Of a stretch of DNA of 20,630 bases, positions 1-8,191 are shown piece by piece. The notes under the pieces are model-generated. The model had not been told where the DNA came from and searched no databases. It saw only the letters and a program-made list of their open reading frames with translations. Origin of the DNA: an uncultured Collinsella sp. GTDB taxonomy: Bacteria; Actinomycetota; Coriobacteriia; Coriobacteriales; Coriobacteriaceae. Both the position numbers and the translations under genes were made by a program. The DNA lies in NCBI GenBank assembly GCA_900550785.1, contig URTL01000018.1:1-20630 (forward strand). Reading direction: 5' to 3'. The stretch's first letter is position 1. Every line of letters begins with the position of its first letter.

Positions 1-160
1 GCCGGTCGTCGTCGAACAGCAGCCAGAAATGGTCGGCGTATGTGCGCAACCGGTCGGCGATGGCGTCGCGGCTCGCCGCCTCCGCCGGCGGAAAGCATTC
101 GGATTCGAGCGCTGCCAGCGCATCCAGATCGCTCATATCGGCGTGTCGTATCATCTGCAT
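1..160 (-). CDS. GNAT-family N-acetyltransferase, N-terminal fragment (runs off the window)
   Basis: Fifty-three codons are visible, read leftward from an ATG at 160 and cut by the window edge. The protein opens with a beta strand (MIRHAD), then a helix of the DLDALAALE type and the CFPPAEAAS and HFWLLF blocks, which are characteristic of the first strand and helices of small GNAT acetyltransferases. The acetyl-CoA-binding motif would lie beyond the edge, so the substrate cannot be named. A second in-frame ATG lies two codons further in (154) and no strong ribosome-binding site separates the two. It follows the kdpB-like gene in the same orientation, in the position where kdpC would be expected, and it may belong to a different genome from the right-hand side of the window. 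Confidence 0.72.
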   Translation of the reverse strand, partial: MQMIRHADMSDLDALAALESECFPPAEAASRDAIADRLRTYADHFWLLFDDDR

Positions 161-216
161 GGCTTCACTGTAACAGCTCTCTGCCGTGACCGCGCAGTCA
201 GGGAAAACACATGTGC

Positions 217-264
217 CCGGCCCGGAACGCATCGAACATGAATGTCCGAATCGCTCCGGGCCGG
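217..264 (-). terminator. Possible terminator after the kdpB-like gene
   Basis: Two perfect 10-base inverted arms (217-226 and 255-264), made only of G and C apart from one A/T pair, enclose a 28-base loop just downstream of the stop at 299. On the minus strand a TGTTTTC stretch follows a few bases after the stem. The long loop and the delayed T run make it a moderate candidate. The rest of 161-298 holds no gene that I can support. Confidence 0.45.
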
Positions 265-298
265 ACGCCGGCCGGCATCACGGGGAATCGCTCGCCGG

Positions 299-2575
299 TC
301 AGCGCCGTGACCGCAGCCATGCCCGCTGCGCCGCGATGATCGCGGCGGTGACGGCCATCATCACCACGAACGCCACCGCGAACCATGCCCACATCGGGCC
401 GGTCATCGCGACCACCTCGAACAGGTGCGGCAGGATGAGCAGCGCGAACGGGGCGCCCAGCACCATCGTCACGCAGACGAACACGCGGATCTTCGTGAAC
501 GGCACGCAGCTCTTGATCACGGCGACCATCGACGCGGCGATCAGCAGCGCGAACATGACCGTGCGGTTCTGCGTCTCGCCGAACGGAGCGATGAGGCTGA
601 ATGCGATGATCATGCCGGTGACGGCGATCGCGAACGGCGCCGCCTTGCCGAGCGCAGTGGGCAGGAACCGGCCGCGGATGCGGCGCGTGTCCGATTCGAA
701 TATCGTCAGGAACGACGGCCACGCCTCGATGCAGGCGTCGACAAGTGTGATCTGGATCGGAATGAACGGGAACGGGACGTTCAAAGCCAGGCAGAAGAAC
801 GACACCAGCACCGAGTAGATCGTCTTGATGAAGAACACGGCGGCCGTGCGGGTCACGTTGTTGACGACCTTGCGGCCCTCCAGCACCACCTGCGGCAGGT
901 AGGTGAAATCGGAGTCGAGCAGCACGACCTGCGAGATCTGGCGCGCGGCGTCCGACCCGGAGGCGATGGCGATCGAGCAGTCGGCCTCGCGCAGGGCGAG
1001 CAGGTCATTCACGCCGTCGCCGGTCATCGCGACCAGATGGCCCTCATGCTGGAACGCGCGGATCTTCTCGAGCTTGCCCTCGGGGGTGGCCTCGGCCAGG
1101 AAGTCGTCCACGCCCGCCTCGGCTGCGATGGCGGCGGCCGTCAGCGGATTATCACCCGTCACCATGATGGTCTTGATACCCATGCGGCGCAGGTCGGCGA
1201 ACTTCTCCTTCACGCCGGACTTGATGATGTCCTTGAGGTACACAACGCCCAGCACGCGGCAGTTCTTTGTCACGACCAGCGGGGTGCCGCCGGCCTTGGC
1301 GATGCGTTCGACGGCCTCGTCGCACTCCTTCGAAAACACTCCTCCGGCAGCCTCCACATAAGCGCGAACGGAATCGGCCGCACCCTTGCGAATCTCGCTG
1401 TCGGCGTAGTTCACACCGGACATGCGGGTCGCCGCGGTGAAGGGGATGAACTCCATGCCCTTATCCTCGAGTGTGCGGCCGCGCAGACCGAACTGCTCCT
1501 TGGCGAGGACGACGATGGAGCGGCCCTCGGGGGTCTCATCCGCCAGAGAGGACAGCTGCGCGGCATCGGCGAGTTCTGCCGGATCGACACCGTCGACCGG
1601 AATGAACTCAGCGGCCTGGCGGTTGCCCAAGGTGATGGTACCGGTCTTATCGAGCATGAGGATGTCGACGTCGCCGGCGGCCTCGATGGCGCGGCCGGAC
1701 ATGGCCAGCACGTTGGCCTCGTTCAGTCGGCTCATGCCGGCGATGCCAATGGCGGACAGCAGCGCACCAATGGTGGTGGGCGCCAGACAGACGAGCAAGG
1801 CAACGAGCGTGGTCACAGCGGTGGGATTCGCCATACCGTTGAGCCCTGCAGAGAAACTCGAGTAGCAATACAGTGCGATCGTCACGAGGATGAAGATGAC
1901 GGACAGAGCAACCAGAAAGATCTCGAGCGCGACCTCGTTGGGGGTCTTCTTGCGGGCGGCGCCCTCGACCATGGCGATCATCTTATCCAGGAAGCTCTGG
2001 CCAGGCTCGCTGGTAATTTTCACCACAATCCAATCGGAAAGCACGGTGGTGCCGCCAGTGACGGCAGAACGGTCGCCGCCAGCCTCGCGAACCACGGGTG
2101 CAGACTCGCCGGTGATGGCCGACTCATCAACCGAGGCGGCACCCTCGATGACATCGCCGTCTCCCGGAATCTGCTCGCCGGCGCGCACGACCACCAGATC
2201 CCCGCGTGAGAGCTCGGTACCGGGAACGACCGTGAAGCGGTCCTTATCCTCGACGGACTCGATGCGATGGGCCTCGACGTCCTTTTTCGCCGCGCGCAGG
2301 GAGTCTGCCTGCGCCTTACCGCGGCCCTCGGCAAGTGCCTCGGCAAAATTTGAAAAGAGGTCGGTCAGCCAGAGAATGACGGCAATGGCGATCACATAGT
2401 ACGTGGGGACGTCGGCGTCCTGTACCCCAAAAATAGAGGCGATGGCCAGAATGGAGGTCATGGCGGCCGACAGCCACACCAGGAACATGACCGGGTTTTG
2501 GACCTGGACACGGGGGTCAAGCTTGGCAAATGAATCGCGCACCGCGCGGCTCATCATGTCTTTTTGCATAGCCAT
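299..2575 (-). CDS. kdpB: Hybrid P-type ATPase: KdpB front joined to a CtpE-like C-terminal membrane part
   Basis: The frame encodes 758 residues, against about 680 for normal KdpB, the ATP-hydrolysing subunit of the KdpFABC potassium pump. Residues 1-516 are clear KdpB: TGES actuator motif (155-158), APTTIG in the membrane (265-270), phosphorylated Asp309 in DKTGTITLGNRQ, and the KdpB-type nucleotide domain with DETPEGRS. From the TGDGVND hinge (518-524) the sequence changes family. KdpB normally has GDGTNDAPAL followed by three helices. Here GDGVNDLLAL is followed by SGSDAAR, a VVLLD block, NVPFPFIPIQ and about six helices, as in 10-helix CtpE-like cation ATPases. The ATG at 2575 is preceded by AGGAGT nine bases upstream and lies 15 bp after kdpA. 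Such a hybrid would lack the helices that pack against KdpA and KdpC, so potassium pumping is doubtful. An assembly chimera is the simplest explanation. Confidence 0.85.
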   Translation of the reverse strand: MAMQKDMMSRAVRDSFAKLDPRVQVQNPVMFLVWLSAAMTSILAIASIFGVQDADVPTYYVIAIAVILWLTDLFSNFAEALAEGRGKAQADSLRAAKKDVEAHRIESVEDKDRFTVVPGTELSRGDLVVVRAGEQIPGDGDVIEGAASVDESAITGESAPVVREAGGDRSAVTGGTTVLSDWIVVKITSEPGQSFLDKMIAMVEGAARKKTPNEVALEIFLVALSVIFILVTIALYCYSSFSAGLNGMANPTAVTTLVALLVCLAPTTIGALLSAIGIAGMSRLNEANVLAMSGRAIEAAGDVDILMLDKTGTITLGNRQAAEFIPVDGVDPAELADAAQLSSLADETPEGRSIVVLAKEQFGLRGRTLEDKGMEFIPFTAATRMSGVNYADSEIRKGAADSVRAYVEAAGGVFSKECDEAVERIAKAGGTPLVVTKNCRVLGVVYLKDIIKSGVKEKFADLRRMGIKTIMVTGDNPLTAAAIAAEAGVDDFLAEATPEGKLEKIRAFQHEGHLVAMTGDGVNDLLALREADCSIAIASGSDAARQISQVVLLDSDFTYLPQVVLEGRKVVNNVTRTAAVFFIKTIYSVLVSFFCLALNVPFPFIPIQITLVDACIEAWPSFLTIFESDTRRIRGRFLPTALGKAAPFAIAVTGMIIAFSLIAPFGETQNRTVMFALLIAASMVAVIKSCVPFTKIRVFVCVTMVLGAPFALLILPHLFEVVAMTGPMWAWFAVAFVVMMAVTAAIIAAQRAWLRSRR
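1004..1045. other. Family switch point inside the kdpB frame (probable chimeric join)
   Basis: The KdpB-like and CtpE-like parts meet at the codons for the universal P-type ATPase hinge motif MTGDGxND (1004-1027, residues 517-524). Val522 already fits the generic family, since KdpB normally has Thr, so the switch lies at or just upstream of it, within roughly 1013-1045. The reading frame is unbroken. Confidence 0.75.
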
Positions 2576-2590
2576 AAATCTGCGACTCCT

Positions 2591-4414
2591 TTACGCAACC
2601 ATCTGGAAGAATTCGGCAACGGGACCAAGCGCCAACGCCGGGAAGAAACTCAGGGCGCCAATCAGCAGAACGACGAATACCAGCAGGAACACGAACATGG
2701 CATTGGTGGTTGAAAGCGTGCCGGCGCTCTCGGCGACCTTGCCCTTCACGGCCAGCGAGCCCGCGATGGCGAGCGTGCCCACAATCGGCAGGAACCGCGC
2801 GAACAGCATCTCGATACCCAGCAGCACGTTGATCCACGGGATGTTGCAGTTCATACCGGCGAATGAGGAGCCGTTGTTGCCGCCAGCCGAAGTAAGGGTG
2901 TACAGGACCTCGGAGAAGCCATGCGCCCCGCCGTTGTTGAGTTGGTCGACAAGACCGGGCACCATGCAGGCGATAGTGGAGCTCGCCAGAATGGCGAACG
3001 GGGTGGCGAGACACAGAACCACCGCCCAGCGCATCTCGGTCGGCTCGATCTTCTTGCCCAGGAACTCGGGCGTGCGGCCGACCATAAGGCCGGCGATAAA
3101 TACCGTGAGGATGGCGAAGCCGATCATGCCGTACAGGCCGCAGCCCACGCCGCCGAACACCACCTCGCCCAGCGCTATCTGGAGCATCTGGACAAACCCG
3201 CCGAGCGGGGTGTAGGAGTCGTGCATGGAGTTGACCGAGCCGTTGGAAGCAGCCGTCGTGAAAGCGGACCAGGTAGAAGAGGAGGCGATGCCAAAGCGGC
3301 TCTCCTTGCCCTCCATGTTGCCGCCCGCCTGGCCATCGGTCATCTCGATGTTGACCGCGCCGCCATCTGCCAGCTGCGGCGTACCCATATGCTCGTTAAC
3401 GGCGATGATGCCGGTAAAGACCACGAGCAGGATAAACATCGCCGCGAAGATGGCCTTGCCCTGCCTGGCATTCTTGACACCGATGCCGAAGGTGAAGCAG
3501 CAGGCGACCGGAATCAGCAGCAAGCTGGTCATCTCGATGATGTTGGTGAAGGCATTGGGGTTCTCATACGGATGCGCAGAGTTCGCGCCAAAGAAGCCGC
3601 CGCCGTTGGTGCCGGATTGTTTGATGGCAACCTGGCTGGCCGCAGGACCCTGGGGCAAAAACTGCTCGGTGACCACGCGGGCGCCCTCGACGACCTTGCC
3701 GTCGACCTTGACCGTGTCGCCCTCGATCTGGGCGCCGTCGATGACGCTCCAACCGCCGTCTGCATTAGGCTGGACAGCAACGGGCTCTACGAGCTCAGCC
3801 TTCTGAGCCGGCTGAAAATTGGAGATAACGCCACCGGCAGCCAGGCAGATGCCGAACACGAGGTTCAGCGGGATGAGCACATACAGGACGGTGCGGGTGA
3901 GGTCGACCCAGAAGGAACCCAGACCCTGCTCCTTGACCTGACGGAAACCGCGGATGAGCGCGAACATGACCGCAATACCGGTGCCGGCGGACAAGAAGTT
4001 TTGCACGGTGAGACCCATGAACTGCACAAAGTAGGACAGGGTGGTCTCACCGGAATAGGATTGCCAGTTGGTGTTGGTTATGAAGGAAGCAGCCGTATTG
4101 AACGACAGGTCCCATGACACACCCGGCAGGTGCTGAGGATTGCCCGGCAAGAAGGACTGAAGCGCCTGGAGTGCCACAAGAGCCACGAGGCCGATCCCCG
4201 AAAAGACCAGCACGCTTGCCAGATAGCGCCTACACCCCATCTGCTCTGCCGCGTCGATGCGAAGCAGACGATAGACGCCACGCTCCACAGGAGCAATCAC
4301 AGGCGACAGGAACGTATGCTCACCATCCATGATATGGGCCATGAACCGACCGAGCGGAACGGCCAGGACGACGAGCACGGCAAAGTACAAGATGTACTGA
4401 ATCGTAGCCTCCAT
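2591..4414 (-). CDS. kdpA: Potassium-transporting ATPase potassium-binding subunit KdpA
   Basis: This is the K+ channel-like subunit of the KdpFABC pump in the cytoplasmic membrane. All four selectivity-filter loops are visible: TNTNWQSYSGE (113-123), GTNGGGFFG (268-276), SNGSVNSMHDSYTPLGG (about 390-406) and SAGGNNGSSFAGM (509-521), separated by hydrophobic helices. At 607 residues it is about 50 longer than the E. coli protein; part of the extra length is a charged extracytoplasmic stretch at about 205-255 before the second filter. The ATG at 4414 is preceded by GAGGAGTG lying inside kdpF, with only three bases between the kdpF stop and this start. The stop is 15 bp before the kdpB-like gene, so kdpF, kdpA and kdpB form one transcript. 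The gene appears intact. Confidence 0.97.
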   Translation of the reverse strand: MEATIQYILYFAVLVVLAVPLGRFMAHIMDGEHTFLSPVIAPVERGVYRLLRIDAAEQMGCRRYLASVLVFSGIGLVALVALQALQSFLPGNPQHLPGVSWDLSFNTAASFITNTNWQSYSGETTLSYFVQFMGLTVQNFLSAGTGIAVMFALIRGFRQVKEQGLGSFWVDLTRTVLYVLIPLNLVFGICLAAGGVISNFQPAQKAELVEPVAVQPNADGGWSVIDGAQIEGDTVKVDGKVVEGARVVTEQFLPQGPAASQVAIKQSGTNGGGFFGANSAHPYENPNAFTNIIEMTSLLLIPVACCFTFGIGVKNARQGKAIFAAMFILLVVFTGIIAVNEHMGTPQLADGGAVNIEMTDGQAGGNMEGKESRFGIASSSTWSAFTTAASNGSVNSMHDSYTPLGGFVQMLQIALGEVVFGGVGCGLYGMIGFAILTVFIAGLMVGRTPEFLGKKIEPTEMRWAVVLCLATPFAILASSTIACMVPGLVDQLNNGGAHGFSEVLYTLTSAGGNNGSSFAGMNCNIPWINVLLGIEMLFARFLPIVGTLAIAGSLAVKGKVAESAGTLSTTNAMFVFLLVFVVLLIGALSFFPALALGPVAEFFQMVA

Positions 4415-4417
4415 AGT

Positions 4418-4504
4418 TTACGAATCACTCCTCATCAGAATGTAGATGTAATAGATAAAGAGTCCAATGCAGACGACTCCGATGATGGGAATGAGGATGT
4501 CCAT
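4418..4504 (-). CDS. kdpF: Small membrane subunit KdpF (28 aa)
   Basis: A 28-codon frame starts at ATG 4504, preceded by AAAGGGG about six bases upstream. It encodes one hydrophobic helix (ILIPIIGVVCIGLFIYYIYIL) ending in a short polar tail (MRSDS). Size, single helix and position directly before kdpA match KdpF, the lipid-like stabilising peptide of the Kdp complex. It overlaps nothing and sits three bases from kdpA. Confidence 0.88.
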   Translation of the reverse strand: MDILIPIIGVVCIGLFIYYIYILMRSDS

Positions 4505-4584
4505 TTACCGCCCCTTTCACGCGCGGTCCGATGTCTCGGACGCCTGCTCTCGCAAGCGCCTGGGGACAGTAAACGCTTCTAGGG

Positions 4585-4613
4585 ATTAAAGAGGCGTGAG
4601 GGCCGGGGCTCAC
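4585..4613 (-). promoter_or_regulatory. Candidate kdpFAB promoter
   Basis: On the minus strand a TTTAAT hexamer (4585-4590) lies 17 bp downstream of a poor -35 (GTGAGC, 4608-4613), as expected for an activator-dependent promoter. The -35 lies in a small inverted repeat (4595-4600 with 4609-4614). The repeat proposed as the KdpE box is immediately upstream. Confidence 0.35.
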
Positions 4614-4619
4614 GTCCTT

Positions 4620-4637
4620 AAGATGCCGTAAAGATGC
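4620..4637. promoter_or_regulatory. Candidate KdpE binding site (direct repeat)
   Basis: The heptamer AAGATGC occurs twice, starting at 4620 and 4631, an 11-bp step. Tandem half-sites one helical turn apart are the usual target of OmpR/PhoB-family regulators such as KdpE. The repeat lies between the two divergent kdp transcripts, so one site could serve both. Assignment to KdpE is inference from position. Confidence 0.45.
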
Positions 4638-4670
4638 AGGTAGAAAGCACTATTGCGGCTGCAGTGCGCC

Positions 4671-4676
4671 TATACT
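4671..4676 (+). promoter_or_regulatory. Candidate -10 element for kdpDE
   Basis: TATACT lies about 75 bp before the kdpD start. No good -35 is found 17 bp upstream, consistent with dependence on an activator bound at the 4620-4637 repeat. A promoter here would place the transcription start downstream of the most upstream in-frame kdpD start codon at 4653, supporting the later start. Confidence 0.35.
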
Positions 4677-4683
4677 CGACCTC

Positions 4684-4720
4684 GCGAGCATACAGTGGCG
4701 TCCTCACCGCGTATGCTCGC
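4684..4720 (+). repeat. Perfect 10-bp inverted repeat in the kdpD leader
   Basis: Arms at 4684-4693 and 4711-4720 are exact inverse complements around a 17-base loop. The repeat falls between the candidate -10 and the kdpD ribosome-binding site (AGAAAGG, 4734-4740), so it could fold in the leader RNA. No T run follows, so it is not a standard terminator. Confidence 0.6.
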
Positions 4721-4748
4721 ATGGACAACGCTTCAGAAAGGCTACGCT

Positions 4749-7484
4749 ATGCAGCGCGACGCATCGGACACTCGCGTCAATCCAGACCTCATCCTCAAGG
4801 CAATTGAGAAAGACGAGGTCGCCGATGACGCTCGAACCAGCCGGGGACACCTCAAGATTTTCTTTGGCTACGCCGCTGGCACAGGCAAAACCTATGCGAT
4901 GCTTCAAGCCGCCCACGCCGCCAAGCGGCGAGGTGTCGACGTCGTCGCGGGATACATCGAGCCGCACGAACGTCCGGCAACTGCCCATCTTGCACAAGGG
5001 CTTGAGAACGTGCCCTGTAAACTCATCGAGCACAACGGCATTGCGCTCAGCGAGTTCGATCTAGATGCGGCTATCGAACGCGCCCCTCAGCTCATCCTTG
5101 TCGACGAGCTCGCCCATACGAATGCGCCGGGGTCTCGCCACGACAAACGCTATCGAGACGTCGAGGAACTTCTACATGCGGGCATCGACGTCTATACGAC
5201 CGTGAACGTTCAGCATATCGAGAGCCTAAACGACATGGTTGCATCCATCACCGGCATTGTCGTGAGCGAACGAATCCCCGACCGTATCTTCGATGATGCC
5301 GACCAGGTCGAGCTCGTCGACATAGAGCCCGAAGACCTACTTGAGCGCCTTCGCGCCGGCCTCGTCTACCGTCCCGCACAAGCCGACCGAGCGCAACAGC
5401 ATTTTTTTACCGTCGAGAACCTCACCGCACTCCGAGAAATCGCGCTGCGCCGCTGCGCCGATCGCACCGGCCACCTCACAGACGCCGCACGCGTGCTGGG
5501 AAACCGTGACTACTACACCAGGGAGCGTATCTTAGTCTGTGTCTCCCCGGCGCCGACCAATCCCCGCATCGTCCGTGCCGCCGCGCGCATGGCGAAAGCG
5601 TTTCGCAGCGAGCTCGTCGCCCTGTTCGTAGAGAGCCCGCACACGCAAGCCATGAGCGATAATGAGCGCACCAAGCTTGCAGCCAATATCGCCCTAGCCG
5701 AGCAGCTCGGAGCACATATGGAAACCGTCTATGGCGACGACATCGCGTTTCAGATCTCCGAGTTCGCGCGCCTGTCGGGTATTTCGAAGATCGTCATGGG
5801 GCGCACGGGCGAGCGCAGCAGCGTCCGTCAGGCCCTCTTTGGCCGCAAATCTCTTGTAGAACAGCTCATAACATTCGCCCCGAACCTCGACATTTACATC
5901 ATTCCAGACCAGTCGACTCCGCCCTCCCGGCCCAAAGGACGCCGCCGTGCACTCGCCCTGCAGCCGCCCAGCAGCCGAAACGTGCTTCGCACGCTGGCCC
6001 TCTCTCTTGTCGCCACGGCGATCGGCACGGCTTTCCGCCATCTGGGATTTGCCGATTCCAGCATCATATCCCTCTATATCCTCACGGCCCTGCTGACCGC
6101 CGTCACCACGACGGGGCGTATCTGCACGATTGTATCGAGCGTGCTCTCTGTAGTGCTTTACAACTTCTGCTTCGTCACGCCTCTGTTTTCGCTCGCCAGC
6201 TACGACCGAAGCTATCTGGTCACGTTCGGCATCATGTTCGCCACCGCTATGGTCGCCGGCGAGTTAACTGCGCGCATCGCCGACAACGCCCGTACCTCCG
6301 CCGAGAACGCATTCAAAACGCGCGTACTCCTCGAAACGAACCAGTTCTTGCAGCAAGCCCATAGCGCGGAGGAGTGCGCCCGCGTCGCCATGAACCAACT
6401 CATCAAACTGCTAAAACTCGACGTGGTCTTCTATCCCGCCGAACACGGCACGCTCGGCAAGGCGCTCTATGAGTCCGCTGGCACCGAAAACCGATCCGCG
6501 TCGCTGCTCACCGACTACGAGCGCGCCGTTGCAACCTGGACCTACACCAACAACAAGCGCGCGGGCGCAAGCACGCGGACCCTGCCTGAGGCGCGCTGTC
6601 TCTACCTCGCGGTTCGCACCGGCGACAAGGTATTCGGTGTCATCGGCATCGCCCTGGAGGGGCGCGAGATCGAAGCCTTCGAGCATTCGATCGTCCTATC
6701 TATCGTAGGTGAATGCGCCTTGGCGCTCGAAAGCGACCGGGCGGCGCAAGAGCGCGAAGAGGCTGCGGTCTTGGCGAAAAATGAGCAGCTGCGTGCCAAC
6801 CTTTTGCGCTCCATCGGCCACGATTTGAGGACACCCCTCACGGCTATATCCGGATCTGCGGCAATCCTTCGGAAGAGCGACGAGAAGCTCAGCCTCGAAC
6901 AACGCTGCGATCTTGCCGATGCCATCTACGACGACTCCCTCTGGCTTATCGATACCGTGGAGAACCTCCTCGCCATCACACGCGTCGAGGACGGCACCAT
7001 TCGCCTCAACCTCACATCCGAGCTCATCGACGAGGTCATCGAGGCCGCCCTCAGCCATGTCGCCCAAGCATCGCATGGACGTACCGTCACCATCGAGCAC
7101 ACTGACGACATCCTGCTGGTACGCATCGACGTCCATCTCATCATGCAGGTGCTTACGAATCTCATCATGAACGCCTTCAAATACACGCCCGAGGACTCGA
7201 CTGTCACCATCAGCGCACGTCGCGAGGGTGCGTTCGTCGTGGTGGACGTCGCAGACGATGGGCCGGGTGTGGCAGACTGCGACAAGCCTCATATCTTTGA
7301 GCGCTTCTTCACCTCAAGCAATACGCGGCCCGTGGATTCGCGTCGAAGCATCGGCCTTGGGCTGTCGCTCTGCCGCTCCATCGTGGAGGCGCATGGCGGC
7401 GTCATCGAAGTTCGCGACAACCACCCCCATGGGGCCGTCTTCCGTTTTACCCTGCCCGCCGAGGAGATCGAGATTCATGAATAA
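4749..7484 (+). CDS. kdpD: Sensor histidine kinase KdpD
   Basis: This membrane sensor kinase controls kdp expression in response to potassium or osmotic state. In order: KdpD N-terminal ATPase-like domain with Walker A GYAAGTGKT (40-48) and LILVDELAHTN (115-124); a universal-stress-like domain (about 258-385); four close membrane helices (about 412-508); a GAF-like region; a HisKA box with His691 in GHDLRTPL; then an ATPase domain with N, G1 (DDGPG) and G2 (GLGLSLC) boxes. The length of 911 residues is close to the 894 of E. coli. The frame is open from 4653, but ATG 4749 has AGAAAGG at the right distance and begins at the family's usual N-terminus. The stress-domain loop reads SPAPTN and lacks the SPS-type serines that I associate with c-di-AMP-binding KdpD, so that control is not supported. 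It overlaps kdpE by 8 bp. Confidence 0.97.
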   Translation: MQRDASDTRVNPDLILKAIEKDEVADDARTSRGHLKIFFGYAAGTGKTYAMLQAAHAAKRRGVDVVAGYIEPHERPATAHLAQGLENVPCKLIEHNGIALSEFDLDAAIERAPQLILVDELAHTNAPGSRHDKRYRDVEELLHAGIDVYTTVNVQHIESLNDMVASITGIVVSERIPDRIFDDADQVELVDIEPEDLLERLRAGLVYRPAQADRAQQHFFTVENLTALREIALRRCADRTGHLTDAARVLGNRDYYTRERILVCVSPAPTNPRIVRAAARMAKAFRSELVALFVESPHTQAMSDNERTKLAANIALAEQLGAHMETVYGDDIAFQISEFARLSGISKIVMGRTGERSSVRQALFGRKSLVEQLITFAPNLDIYIIPDQSTPPSRPKGRRRALALQPPSSRNVLRTLALSLVATAIGTAFRHLGFADSSIISLYILTALLTAVTTTGRICTIVSSVLSVVLYNFCFVTPLFSLASYDRSYLVTFGIMFATAMVAGELTARIADNARTSAENAFKTRVLLETNQFLQQAHSAEECARVAMNQLIKLLKLDVVFYPAEHGTLGKALYESAGTENRSASLLTDYERAVATWTYTNNKRAGASTRTLPEARCLYLAVRTGDKVFGVIGIALEGREIEAFEHSIVLSIVGECALALESDRAAQEREEAAVLAKNEQLRANLLRSIGHDLRTPLTAISGSAAILRKSDEKLSLEQRCDLADAIYDDSLWLIDTVENLLAITRVEDGTIRLNLTSELIDEVIEAALSHVAQASHGRTVTIEHTDDILLVRIDVHLIMQVLTNLIMNAFKYTPEDSTVTISARREGAFVVVDVADDGPGVADCDKPHIFERFFTSSNTRPVDSRRSIGLGLSLCRSIVEAHGGVIEVRDNHPHGAVFRFTLPAEEIEIHE

Positions 7485-8181
7485 TGCCGCTAAGCCACGC
7501 ATCCTCCTGGTCGAAGATGACCTAACCGTTCAAAACCTCGTTTCGACCGCGCTTGACCTCCACGGCTACGTCGTGAGCAAGGTATGCAACGGCCAGGCCG
7601 CCATCATGGATGCGGTGTCGCACGGCCCCAGCCTCATCATGCTCGACCTCGGCCTTCCCGACATTGACGGTATCGAGGTCATCACGAAGATCCGAAGCTG
7701 GTCGGCAGTCCCCATTATCGTCATTTCGGCGCGCACCGAAGATTCCGACAAGATTGCAGCACTTGACGCAGGGGCAGACGACTACCTCACCAAGCCCTTT
7801 TCTGTGGATGAGTTGCTCGCGCGCGTCCGTGCGAATTTGAGGCGCTCCTCGATGGCGTCGAGCGAGTCGACAGAAGCGAGCACGTTTGACAACGGTCCGC
7901 TGCATATCGACTACGCCGCGGGATACGCGACGAAAGACGGACGCGAGCTCTCGCTCACCCCAACCGAGTACAAATTGCTCGTCCTTCTGGCGAAAAACGT
8001 CGACAAGGTGCTCACCCACACCTTCATCACCCGCGAGATATGGGGCACGAGCTGGGACAGCGATCTGGCGAGCCTGCGCGTGTTCATGCGCACCCTGCGC
8101 AAGAAGATCGAGGCAGACCCCTCTCACCCCAAGATGATTCAGACGCACATGGGTGTCGGGTACCGCATGCAGCGTCTCTAG
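7477..8181 (+). CDS. kdpE: Response regulator KdpE (OmpR family)
   Basis: This 234-residue partner of KdpD activates kdp transcription when phosphorylated. The receiver domain shows the acidic pair Asp14/Asp15, phosphoacceptor Asp57 in MLDLGLPD, switch Ser84 and Lys106 in LTKPF. The second half is a winged-helix DNA-binding domain with LTPTEYKLL, an R-V-FMRTLRKK recognition-helix region, and the closing GVGYRM typical of the OmpR/PhoB group. The start ATG at 7477 lies inside the last codons of kdpD (ATGAATAA overlap), implying translational coupling. A longer in-frame opening from 7228 lies wholly within kdpD and is not used. Confidence 0.97.
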   Translation: MNNAAKPRILLVEDDLTVQNLVSTALDLHGYVVSKVCNGQAAIMDAVSHGPSLIMLDLGLPDIDGIEVITKIRSWSAVPIIVISARTEDSDKIAALDAGADDYLTKPFSVDELLARVRANLRRSSMASSESTEASTFDNGPLHIDYAAGYATKDGRELSLTPTEYKLLVLLAKNVDKVLTHTFITREIWGTSWDSDLASLRVFMRTLRKKIEADPSHPKMIQTHMGVGYRMQRL

Positions 8182-8191
8182 CCCACCCCAC

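Noticed and set aside
425..2209. 594-codon plus-strand open frame opposite kdpB
   Set aside because: Antisense shadow of a GC-rich gene: arginine-, histidine- and aspartate-rich with no domain, and the opposite strand has clear P-type ATPase motifs.
2921..4117. 398-codon plus-strand frame opposite kdpA
   Set aside because: Antisense shadow; KdpA selectivity-filter motifs are on the minus strand.
4425..4613. 62-codon minus-strand frame over the kdpF region
   Set aside because: Wrong frame: kdpF is the 28-codon frame at 4418-4504 with a proper ribosome-binding site and hydrophobic helix.
4684..4720. A known potassium or c-di-AMP riboswitch in the kdpD leader
   Set aside because: Only one short stem is seen; the region is too short and lacks the multi-helix architecture of the ydaO class.
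4653..4748. 32-codon N-terminal extension of kdpD
   Set aside because: It would begin upstream of the likely -10 element (4671-4676), includes the leader inverted repeat, and has no ribosome-binding site, whereas ATG 4749 has AGAAAGG at proper distance and matches the family N-terminus.
5201..5212. GTGAACGTTCAG in kdpD, resembling the operator motif
   Set aside because: It lies deep within the kdpD coding sequence (codons for TVNVQ), far from any promoter; probably chance.
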